From Sporomusa silvacetica DSM 10669 (GTDB taxonomy: Bacteria > Bacillota > Negativicutes > Sporomusales > Sporomusaceae), in contig NZ_LSLK01000073.1 of the NCBI RefSeq assembly GCF_002257705.1, positions 3,403 to 67,402 of the forward strand: DNA of 64,000 nucleotides, written 5' to 3'. A program made the position numbers and the translations under genes. Numbering within the stretch: position 1 is the stretch's first letter; every line of letters starts with the position of its first letter. The notes beneath the pieces are model-generated. The model was not told the DNA's origin, ran no database searches, and saw only the letters and a program-made list of their open reading frames with translations. This document shows positions 52,990 through 60,246 of the stretch, piece by piece.

Positions 52990-55020
52990 TTATATTTTTT
53001 GTGTTAAATTAACATAGTACGAGCGTCCAGGCATTGGATACCCCAGTTGTTCAACATACTGTTTATCAAAAATATTATCTACATAGAAGCTGATACTTCT
53101 CGTCTTGTCAAGTTCTCTCACTATAGCCAGGTTATGTATGGTATAGCTGCCAATGGTGTTAACCGTATTGTTATACAGTGCTTTTTGCTGACCGGTAAAA
53201 TTCACGCTGTATCTCACTTGCCAAGGCTTGGCATCATATTGGTAGGCAAGTGATGCTTTGTGCAGCGGACGATAATCAAGCGCATCTGTCATACCAGCGT
53301 CAGTACGGGTGGCTCCCACTTTCTCAGTATGTTGATTGGTATAGTTGAGGATTAGCTTATTCGAGTCGTCTAGCTTAAATACATTCTCCCACTCAGCACC
53401 CCATACCTTGGCCTTATTAATGTTATAACAAAAGTATGGATAAGCATGTTGAAAGTTAATATAGTCATTAATATCCTGATAGAAAAATGTAACTTTTGTG
53501 TTATATTTTTCACTGATCTTTTGCTCAACCCCGGTCTCATAGCTAATTCCCTTTTCCGGTTTAATCTGCTGTTGGTAGCCAGGATTGGTTGCTCCGGCTT
53601 TCGTTCCAGAATTGTAGTTTTGAGACCACCAATAGTATTCCGCCATGGATGGCGAACGCCACAGCCGGTTTACTGAAATAAACGTGTTTGTTGCTGCATT
53701 ATTGCGGAACGATAAGCTCAGTTTCGGTGACAGGGAATCGGCATCATACTCACGCATCGTAGTAGCCCTGCTATCATCGCGACTGGCTGATAAATGATCA
53801 TAGCGCAAACCTAAATAAGTTGACCATCTATCATTCAGTTTCCAGCTGTCGTCAACATAGGCTCCCCATAAATCGATCTTTTGCGAAGGATATATCTGAT
53901 CAGTACTGCCAGTCGGCCGAATATCATAATAACCATATCCGTAGCGCAACCGCTTATATTCACCGCCATATCCAACTGTATGACCATCAATTTCCGTTTG
54001 ACCTGATATGCCAATATTGTCAGATTGGTCACTTACTATGGTACGGTCAAGATCAATGGCCGTTCCTGCCGCATTATAGTTGACTTCGCGACGCTGTTCA
54101 TCATTCTTCCAATATTCTATCTGCCAAAAACCGCTCTCTGTCTTATGTCTGTAGGCAAAGTCATAATACGTGTTATCTTTTTCCCAATAGGCACCCGGAT
54201 TTAATGTATAGTTGCTAATGGACGGCGATAAACTCTCGCCATCACTGATCGGATAGCTGGAATCATAATTCGCTCCCGGCTTATTGGCAATAATATACCA
54301 CCGTTTGGTTTCTGTGCGGTTAACACCGGCAGAAATGTTGTCCTCTTTAGTGATGTCATAATTCAGTCGCAAACCGTATTGTTTGGCATCATAGTCATTG
54401 TTGCGCAAATACGCGTCTGCTCCTGTTTTATTAGCAATAACATTAAAATTAAGCTTACCTACTGAGCCACTATAGTTAACTAAATAGTCATACCGACCAT
54501 TGCTGCCTGACAAAATATTAATTTCCCCGCCATTCACGCCTTTGTCACGGGTAATAATATTGATAACCCCGCCCAGGGTATTGCCATGAGCAGCTGATTT
54601 GGCCCCTTTGATAATTTGAATTTTTTCCACTGTGTTGAGCGGGATGGTTGTCCAATCTACGTATTGTCCGCCCATAACCCCGGCAGAATTAATTTGTCGG
54701 CCATTTAAGAGCACGGTATAGCGCCGCGCATCAAAGCCACGTAGCTTGACTGTACCGTCCTGGTTGTCACCGGCACTGGCCCGTTGCTGAACATCAATAC
54801 CTGCAGAACTGCGTAAGAGCTCGGGAATGGTGGCTGCCTTACCCGGACTCACTGATTTGACATTAACTGTAGTGTCCGCATTGCTTTTGGCGACACCCTC
54901 GGCCTGAATCACAATTTCTTCAAGATTGTAGGTAGGCACCGCTTCAGCCATAACCGGCATTCCTGCCATTAGTATTCCTGTCAGAGCCGCGGTAGCAAGT
55001 GCTTTTTTATTTAATTTCAC
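52990..55020 (-). CDS. TonB-dependent outer-membrane receptor
   Basis: A 676-residue receptor with signal peptide (MKLNKKALATAALTGILMAG... to AEA), a plug domain (about 35-150, with VNVKSVSPGKAATIPELLRSSAGIDV-type start and GGVINIITR) and a beta-barrel ending in aromatic YYVNLTQKI. The GTG at 55020 has GGGGGAG upstream. It takes up a scarce metal complex or cofactor such as a cobamide or siderophore; the layout is nearest BtuB/CirA-like receptors. Its presence shows an outer membrane. Attenuator element C lies 25 bases upstream. Confidence 0.92.
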   Translation of the reverse strand: MKLNKKALATAALTGILMAGMPVMAEAVPTYNLEEIVIQAEGVAKSNADTTVNVKSVSPGKAATIPELLRSSAGIDVQQRASAGDNQDGTVKLRGFDARRYTVLLNGRQINSAGVMGGQYVDWTTIPLNTVEKIQIIKGAKSAAHGNTLGGVINIITRDKGVNGGEINILSGSNGRYDYLVNYSGSVGKLNFNVIANKTGADAYLRNNDYDAKQYGLRLNYDITKEDNISAGVNRTETKRWYIIANKPGANYDSSYPISDGESLSPSISNYTLNPGAYWEKDNTYYDFAYRHKTESGFWQIEYWKNDEQRREVNYNAAGTAIDLDRTIVSDQSDNIGISGQTEIDGHTVGYGGEYKRLRYGYGYYDIRPTGSTDQIYPSQKIDLWGAYVDDSWKLNDRWSTYLGLRYDHLSASRDDSRATTMREYDADSLSPKLSLSFRNNAATNTFISVNRLWRSPSMAEYYWWSQNYNSGTKAGATNPGYQQQIKPEKGISYETGVEQKISEKYNTKVTFFYQDINDYINFQHAYPYFCYNINKAKVWGAEWENVFKLDDSNKLILNYTNQHTEKVGATRTDAGMTDALDYRPLHKASLAYQYDAKPWQVRYSVNFTGQQKALYNNTVNTIGSYTIHNLAIVRELDKTRSISFYVDNIFDKQYVEQLGYPMPGRSYYVNLTQKI

Positions 55021-55044
55021 TCTTTTCTCCCCCATCGTTACTAA

Positions 55045-55098
55045 GAAAAAGGCATGCAAACCAGCAGGAGCTTCACGCCCCCAAAGGTTTCATACCTT
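55045..55098 (-). promoter_or_regulatory. Attenuator hairpin before the TonB receptor (element C)
   Basis: AAGGTATG / CATGCCTT stem followed by TTTTTCTTA on the minus strand, just before the receptor's ribosome binding site. Inside: GAAACC...GGTTT and GGGGC-GTGAA-GCTCC. Same plan as elements A and B. Confidence 0.6.
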
Positions 55099-55100
55099 AG

Positions 55101-55320
55101 TCAACTATTTTCAATTAATGAGTGCACTAATACTAGTGCTGATACAGCTACCTTTTTTACACCTAATGCTTTAAGCTCATCCAATATCATAACAACCCGG
55201 CCATATTCGGCCTGCTTATCAGCCCGCAGAATAGCCTGTGGCTGTCTGCTAAACGATGAAATCATACCAACAACTGTACCTAGTAATCCCAACAGTGGTG
55301 ATACGTGGACTTTATTTTTT
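55101..55320 (-). pseudogene. ExbB-ExbD fusion remnant
   Basis: The frame reads SPLLGLLGTVVGMISSF, the C-terminal membrane segment of ExbB/TolQ, and runs straight into RQPQAILRADKQAEYGRVVM and ALGVKKVAVSA, the C-terminal domain of ExbD. The rest of ExbB and the start of ExbD, about 150 or more codons, are missing, so this is best read as a deletion fusion. It lies directly before the TonB receptor gene and behind leader element F. A working ExbBD pair must come from elsewhere. Confidence 0.75.
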
Positions 55321-55350
55321 TAACGAATTAAATCACGCCACCCCCCAAAA

Positions 55351-55460
55351 TAAAAAACCACAACGATCTACGGTCATTCTTAACCGTAATACCTTCGTGG
55401 TTATTCACTCACATTATGTCATTGTCTTTTAATACTACACCGCACAACCTTCTTGGCTGT
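55351..55460 (-). promoter_or_regulatory. Attenuator-like leader of the ExbBD remnant and TonB operon (element F)
   Basis: Minus-strand RNA with a first hairpin CAGCC-AAGAA-GGTTG (55445-55459) and a terminator AACCACGA...GTGGTT-TTTTTT (55351-55402) enclosing TACGGT-TAAGAATG-ACCGTA. A promoter (TTGTCA at 55495-55500, TATTAT near 55471-55476) lies directly upstream. Confidence 0.6.
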
Positions 55461-55549
55461 ATTTGTTAAAATAATAACATAATCTTAATCAGTTTGACAA
55501 TAGGGAATTTTTCTTAAATTCGGTAATAACTTTGAAACAGGTGCAAAAC

Positions 55550-56686
55550 TTAATCCTTTATAATGTAATCTACTCCTTCAAAATTCCTCAAGACAATCTC
55601 CGAATCCGTATATTTTTTTATGTACTCCGGCCCTAGTGGAACTTTACCGCCTCCACCGGGTATATCCATAACATACAGAGGTAACGCAAACCCTGAGGTA
55701 AAACCAATCAGACCTTGCTGTATCTCTAATCCTTCCCGGATGGAGGTTCTAAAATGACTTACACCGCGGGAATAGTCGCAGTGGTATAAATAATAAGGAC
55801 GAACCCGGTTTTTTACCAGAAGGTGCAGCAGTTTTTTCATTGTAGCGACAGAATCATTTATGGCTTTAAGCAATACCGTCTGGTTCCCGAGTGGAATACC
55901 TGCATCCGCCAGTTTCGCCAATGCCTGTTCAGATTCCGGCGTAAACTCAACAGGATGATTAAAATGGGTATTAATCCACAAGGGGTGATATTTTTTTAGC
56001 ACATTCACCAGAGACATGGTAATCCGTTGCGGCATAACGACTGGTACACGGGTGCCGATGCGAATGACCTCCACATGAGAAATTGCCCGTATCTCACCAA
56101 TAATTTTGTCCAGAATTTCATCGCCAAGTACCAGTGGATCTCCTCCGGATAACAATACATCTCGGATTTGAGGATGATCCCTGATATACTCTATTCCTTT
56201 GCAAATACCATCCATCGTTATTTTGATGGCCTGGTCTCCTACCTTGCGCTTTCTCGAGCAGTGCCGGCAATAGCTGGCACACTCCAGTGTAACCGTAAGC
56301 AGTACCCTGTCCGGGTAGCGGTGAATCAGGCCGGGCAAAGGAGAATATTTATCCTCGTTTAGAGGATCTTCCATATCTGCCGGGCTAAAGTTCAATTCAG
56401 CAAAATTAGGGACACATTGGAGCCGCACCGGGCATTGAGGATCATTTTTGCTAATTAAAGAAAAATAGTAGGGAGTAATGGCCATCGGAAAAACCTCTGC
56501 TACCCGTTTGATTTCTTCTGCAAGCTTCTTACCGATTCCTAAACGTGCAGATAAATCGTTCTTCCCGGATAATCTATTGTTAAACTGCCAGTGCCAGTCA
56601 GACCAGGCTGCGTTATTTGTAGCATCCTGGAGTTTATTAGCATCTTTTATCATGCCTTTTGGTTTGTCTTTACTCATCAGTTCCAT
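55550..56686 (-). CDS. kamA: Lysine 2,3-aminomutase-like radical SAM enzyme (KamA family)
   Basis: A 378-residue radical SAM, PLP-dependent aminomutase. Cluster cysteines are C136, C140, C143 (CASYCRHC); the PLP lysine is K348 in PGGGGKVPL. Asp304 (in YHCDYSRG) and Asp341 (VMDIPGGGG) match the two aspartates that hold the epsilon-amino group in lysine 2,3-aminomutase, so beta-lysine is the likely product. Two ATGs nine bases apart are possible starts. It is the last gene of a seven-gene operon with two ATP-grasp ligases, a CxxCxxCC protein, GNAT, SET and an exporter. Confidence 0.88.
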   Translation of the reverse strand: MELMSKDKPKGMIKDANKLQDATNNAAWSDWHWQFNNRLSGKNDLSARLGIGKKLAEEIKRVAEVFPMAITPYYFSLISKNDPQCPVRLQCVPNFAELNFSPADMEDPLNEDKYSPLPGLIHRYPDRVLLTVTLECASYCRHCSRKRKVGDQAIKITMDGICKGIEYIRDHPQIRDVLLSGGDPLVLGDEILDKIIGEIRAISHVEVIRIGTRVPVVMPQRITMSLVNVLKKYHPLWINTHFNHPVEFTPESEQALAKLADAGIPLGNQTVLLKAINDSVATMKKLLHLLVKNRVRPYYLYHCDYSRGVSHFRTSIREGLEIQQGLIGFTSGFALPLYVMDIPGGGGKVPLGPEYIKKYTDSEIVLRNFEGVDYIIKD

Positions 56687-56761
56687 CCTACTTTTTTAAT
56701 CTATATACAACGCGTTAAAGATTTTTTTCAATACACCACCCGCCTGTGCCTGTAAACTTCC

Positions 56762-57772
56762 TTACTGCGGAATATATAGCTCACTATCTGCTTCGAGGAT
56801 AATTTTTCTCACAAGCTCCTCAATACTCAGCCCTGCTTTTTGGGCAGACGCTACAAAACCGCTGTCATCCGCAATACAGGGATTGGTATTAATTTCAATG
56901 AGCCATGGAATACTTTGCTTATCCACCCTGAAATCGATCCGGGCATATCCTTTAAGCCGGTAATGTTTCCAGCATTTCCGGGCTATTTCAGACATTTGTC
57001 CGATCAATTCCTGGTCTTTTGGATATAGTGTAAAGCTGCGCCTGGAATTCTCATATTCAAAGGAGCCTTTGCACCACTTAGCGTCATAAGTAAGTATTTC
57101 TGGCAAATGCATTTTTTCATAGCCGCTGTACAGCATTTCAGCCACCGGCAGAACCACTGGCTCACCTTTATGTCCGAGTATGGATATATTAAATTCTCTC
57201 CCAGCTATAAAGCGCTCAGCAAAACATTCTCCCCCCCATTCAGCGCTCTTTCTTGACAACAGGGTCTGCAATTCCTCCGCAGACTCTGAGCGTACAAGGG
57301 ATGAGTTATCAATATACAAGGAGCCGTCTTCATTGACAGGTTTTAGTATATAACGTTCCCCTGGAATAAAGGAGCCGCTGCCACTAATTTCGAGCCACTC
57401 CGGTGTGCGCACACCAATGCTGCTGAGCATCTTTTTAGTCAGCGTTTTATTGATGGTTGTGACCATAGCCCAAGAATCACTGCCAGTGTACTTGATATGC
57501 AGATTGTCCAGAAGACTGCAGGGCAGGAAAGACATTGCAGTGCTTCCATCAACTGTTTCAACCAGATTTACTACAAACAGGGGATTTAGCCTCATCAGAT
57601 CAATAATCAATGCCTGAATTTCATAAAGATCAAAGACCCTAACTTCAACTCTGAACCCCAGTTTTTTTAAAGCTGCTGCTATAAAAAAACTCTCCGCCTC
57701 GTTGTCAAGCAAGTCTTCAGCCGCATTGACCGGAATTTTATCCCTCAGGATAAGCACAGTTTTATTGCTCAT
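56762..57772 (-). CDS. ATP-grasp ligase B (D-Ala-D-Ala ligase-like)
   Basis: A 336-residue ATP-grasp enzyme. Visible are the ATP-binding strand YILKPVNEDGSLYI (about 140-153), a middle RFIAGREFNISILG segment and metal-binding ARIDFRV...WLIEINTNP near 280-300. Such enzymes join a carboxylate to an amine through an acyl phosphate. It lies between the CxxCxxCC gene (nine bases upstream) and kamA (76 bases downstream). Together with ATP-grasp A it suggests two successive amide bonds. Distinct enough from A not to be a recent copy. Confidence 0.85.
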   Translation of the reverse strand: MSNKTVLILRDKIPVNAAEDLLDNEAESFFIAAALKKLGFRVEVRVFDLYEIQALIIDLMRLNPLFVVNLVETVDGSTAMSFLPCSLLDNLHIKYTGSDSWAMVTTINKTLTKKMLSSIGVRTPEWLEISGSGSFIPGERYILKPVNEDGSLYIDNSSLVRSESAEELQTLLSRKSAEWGGECFAERFIAGREFNISILGHKGEPVVLPVAEMLYSGYEKMHLPEILTYDAKWCKGSFEYENSRRSFTLYPKDQELIGQMSEIARKCWKHYRLKGYARIDFRVDKQSIPWLIEINTNPCIADDSGFVASAQKAGLSIEELVRKIILEADSELYIPQ

Positions 57773-57781
57773 ACATTCATT

Positions 57782-58297
57782 CTACCTTTCATGTGATGCT
57801 TTGCCATCCATGATTTCGGCATAGAATAATTTTATCAACTCCAAGGCTTCTGCGGCACTAAGCCCAACCTTTTTTACCATATCCTCTTCATCCTTAAATA
57901 AACTCGCTGGGCAATAAGATCCATCGATCCAAATTTCCAACCGATCATTCCAATCATAGGGATATATGCGGCATAATAAAGGCCTTATATCATGAGGCAG
58001 GCTGCATCCTGTTAACGTTACAAAACAACAGGTCTGGTCCGGATTTTTCCTCAATATGTTCCTCCGGCCCTGGTCGTCAAAAAGGTAAGTGACATAAATG
58101 TAATCATCTTCTGTATAGCAGGCTGGATTAGCATAAACATCTTTCAGCTCTTCCTCAACCGGTTTTAGTTCATAAAAATCTTCCTGCCCGGCAAACTGAG
58201 ATATTCTTGCAATATCTCCGCCAGTAAGGGCAATCTTAGTTGCTTCCCGTTCACAACAAGTCTTCTGCAGCCTAGCACATTGGGCACAAGTATTCAT
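57782..58297 (-). CDS. YkgJ-type CxxCxxCC cysteine-cluster protein
   Basis: A 171-residue protein with a cysteine set CAQCARLQKTCC at residues 4-15 and later CCFVTLTGC...LLCRIYPYDW, as in the YkgJ/CxxCxxCC zinc- or iron-chelating family. The metal and role are unknown; related proteins accompany some biosynthetic and flagellin-methylation genes. It sits between the two ATP-grasp genes (nine and eleven bases away), so it acts in the same pathway, perhaps as a metal-dependent hydroxylase or carrier. Confidence 0.8.
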   Translation of the reverse strand: MNTCAQCARLQKTCCEREATKIALTGGDIARISQFAGQEDFYELKPVEEELKDVYANPACYTEDDYIYVTYLFDDQGRRNILRKNPDQTCCFVTLTGCSLPHDIRPLLCRIYPYDWNDRLEIWIDGSYCPASLFKDEEDMVKKVGLSAAEALELIKLFYAEIMDGKASHER

Positions 58298-58308
58298 ACA
58301 TTACCTCC

Positions 58309-59289
58309 TCATTGATTCACACGTTCCAGGGCAGAATCCATTATAGCCTTAATCAGCTCCTGGTACGGTATTCCATACAGCCTGCAAAGAATAGGCAAAT
58401 CTCCATGAACCGGATTTAATCCCGCCAGCGGATTGATCTCCAGGAAATTTAAATGGCCGCCTTTATCCATTCTGAAATCCATCCGCCCGGCATCTCTGCA
58501 GCCCAGACCGCGCCACACCTGCATGACTTTTTTTTCAATCAGACAGAAAAGCTCTTTATCAACCCTTCTGTATTCAACCCATTCCCTATTATTGATGAAC
58601 TTGGAGGCATAGGAATAGGTTTCCTGAGCATCATCATGTTTGAATACCACTTCCATAGCCCCGATAACTCTGGCCTTTTCCCCGGTCCCCAATATGCCTG
58701 CTGTAAACTCGCGTCCGGGTAGAAATTCCTCTACCAGTACAGCCTGCCGGTACTTAATTAAAAGATCGGTACAGACCTTTTTCAGCGAATTTAGATCATA
58801 TACTATTGAGCTTGCGCTAATTCCCTTGCTGGAGCCTTCGGCCACTGGTTTGGCAAACAGGGGAAAAGGCATATCTAGATCATTTATATCTCCAATATTC
58901 TCAATAACTGCAAAGCCGGGGCTAGCGACCCCCAGATCTCTTACAATCCTTTTGGTCAGGGCCTTATGCAGAGTGACTGCCAGAACCATCGCATCAGAAA
59001 AGGTATGGGGAATACAATAGGCATCCAAAACAGCAGGCACCTGAGCCTCGCGGCTGAAACCAAAGCTGCCCTCACATAGATTGAAAACCAGCTGAGGTCT
59101 TTTTCCTGAAGTCAGTTTAAGCAGCAACTCTTCGAAACCGCCGATTCGTTCTACCTCATGCCCGAGATCCTGCAATACAAGTTCGATAGCTGCAATCGTT
59201 TCTTCCGTGTCAAATTCCGCAGCCTCTTCACGGGTATAACCGCGGCGCAGATAATCCTCCTGCAAATCATACGTCAATCCTATTTTCAT
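58309..59289 (-). CDS. ATP-grasp ligase A (D-Ala-D-Ala ligase-like)
   Basis: A 326-residue ATP-grasp enzyme beginning MKIGLTYDLQEDYLRRG. The ATP-binding segment is FAKPVAEGSSKGIS (about 142-155), then EEFLPGREFTAGILG and the metal ligands in RMDFRMD...FLEINPLAGLNP (about 270-295), the last being the D-Ala-D-Ala-ligase type end. It should form an amide between two amino acids. It lies 11 bases before the cysteine-cluster gene and 50 behind the GNAT gene. Confidence 0.86.
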   Translation of the reverse strand: MKIGLTYDLQEDYLRRGYTREEAAEFDTEETIAAIELVLQDLGHEVERIGGFEELLLKLTSGKRPQLVFNLCEGSFGFSREAQVPAVLDAYCIPHTFSDAMVLAVTLHKALTKRIVRDLGVASPGFAVIENIGDINDLDMPFPLFAKPVAEGSSKGISASSIVYDLNSLKKVCTDLLIKYRQAVLVEEFLPGREFTAGILGTGEKARVIGAMEVVFKHDDAQETYSYASKFINNREWVEYRRVDKELFCLIEKKVMQVWRGLGCRDAGRMDFRMDKGGHLNFLEINPLAGLNPVHGDLPILCRLYGIPYQELIKAIMDSALERVNQ

Positions 59290-59339
59290 TCTTACCTCTC
59301 CATTATCCGGCGAAAAAATTTAATGCAATCTGCCTCTGC

Positions 59340-59840
59340 TTAGCTGGTCGGCAAACTTTTAGCATAATAAATAAGGTCGACCCCATTGTCATAGAAGTCT
59401 TCTAAAACAGCCGTCTTATTATAACCCCAACTTTCATACATCGCCCGGGCCGGCAGATAATCCTCCTGGGAGGAGGTCCCAACAAATATCCTTTTTCCTC
59501 CTGCTTGGCGAACTTTGTTTTCAAACTCCTTCATGATTTGAGCCCCCAGGCCAGTTCGCTGAGACTCTTTTTCCACCACAAGCCAATACAGCTCAAAGCT
59601 GCCGTTTGTTCCTAAAATAGTAGCATAACAGGCATATCCTGCTATACTCCCGTTCTGTTCTGCCAGCAAACATTTATAGTAGCTTTGCTCTCCCTTTTCC
59701 AGGCTCTCCCGCAGCAATTCTTCGGCAACCGCCAGCTCTTCTTCATTAAATACAGCTGTTTGCTGAACAAGTTTTATTATGGAAGAGATATCTTTTTCAG
59801 AAAGAATATCCCTGAACTTTACAACTGCCCACTCATTCAT
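59340..59840 (-). CDS. GNAT-family N-acetyltransferase
   Basis: A 166-residue GNAT protein with the acetyl-CoA loop in VVEKESQRTGLGAQIMKEFE (about 88-107, Q/R-x-x-G-x-G/A pattern), then YESWGYNKTA near the end. It should acetylate an amine of the pathway product or a tailoring intermediate. The combination with an aminomutase recalls the AblA/AblB route to N-epsilon-acetyl-beta-lysine, but this protein is shorter than AblB and the ligases in between point elsewhere. Confidence 0.85.
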   Translation of the reverse strand: MNEWAVVKFRDILSEKDISSIIKLVQQTAVFNEEELAVAEELLRESLEKGEQSYYKCLLAEQNGSIAGYACYATILGTNGSFELYWLVVEKESQRTGLGAQIMKEFENKVRQAGGKRIFVGTSSQEDYLPARAMYESWGYNKTAVLEDFYDNGVDLIYYAKSLPTS

Positions 59841-59874
59841 ATACTATCCTCCGGTAAGTCAAGGACTTTACCTC

Positions 59875-60243
59875 CTAAAAAACCTCAAACCAGGTTGGCG
59901 ACAGATCCTCGATACGACCATTATAATTAATCGTGATCTCTTCTCCGGCCTCAATATCACACAGTGCAATATATTGCATACTTTTGCCCGCAAAATCCCG
60001 TTCATACCTGGCATTGGGATGGTAGGAATGGTTGTATAACGAGCCATATCCCAGCACTATGGCTCCCCATTGACTTTCCCAGGCATAAGTATAGTTGCCA
60101 AGGGCCGTTTTTTCCAGGTATTCCTCCTCCTCTGCACGATAAAGGATTACGGGAGCTTCCTCAAAAACCTCTCCGGCTACAATCTTTTTAATAGCTACCA
60201 CACCAAGCCCTTTGTTCTTTATTTCTCTGAACTTAATTTTCAT
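59875..60243 (-). CDS. SET-domain protein
   Basis: A 122-residue single-domain SET protein, with GLGVVAIKKIVAGEVFEEAP near the start and the SET core YNHSYHPNARY (about 68-78) and EEITINYNG (about 100-108). SET proteins transfer a methyl group from S-adenosylmethionine to lysine or similar amines. Small bacterial SET proteins have few known targets. It starts three bases behind the exporter gene. In this operon it may methylate beta-lysine or the peptide. Confidence 0.85.
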   Translation of the reverse strand: MKIKFREIKNKGLGVVAIKKIVAGEVFEEAPVILYRAEEEEYLEKTALGNYTYAWESQWGAIVLGYGSLYNHSYHPNARYERDFAGKSMQYIALCDIEAGEEITINYNGRIEDLSPTWFEVF

Positions 60244-60246
60244 TAT

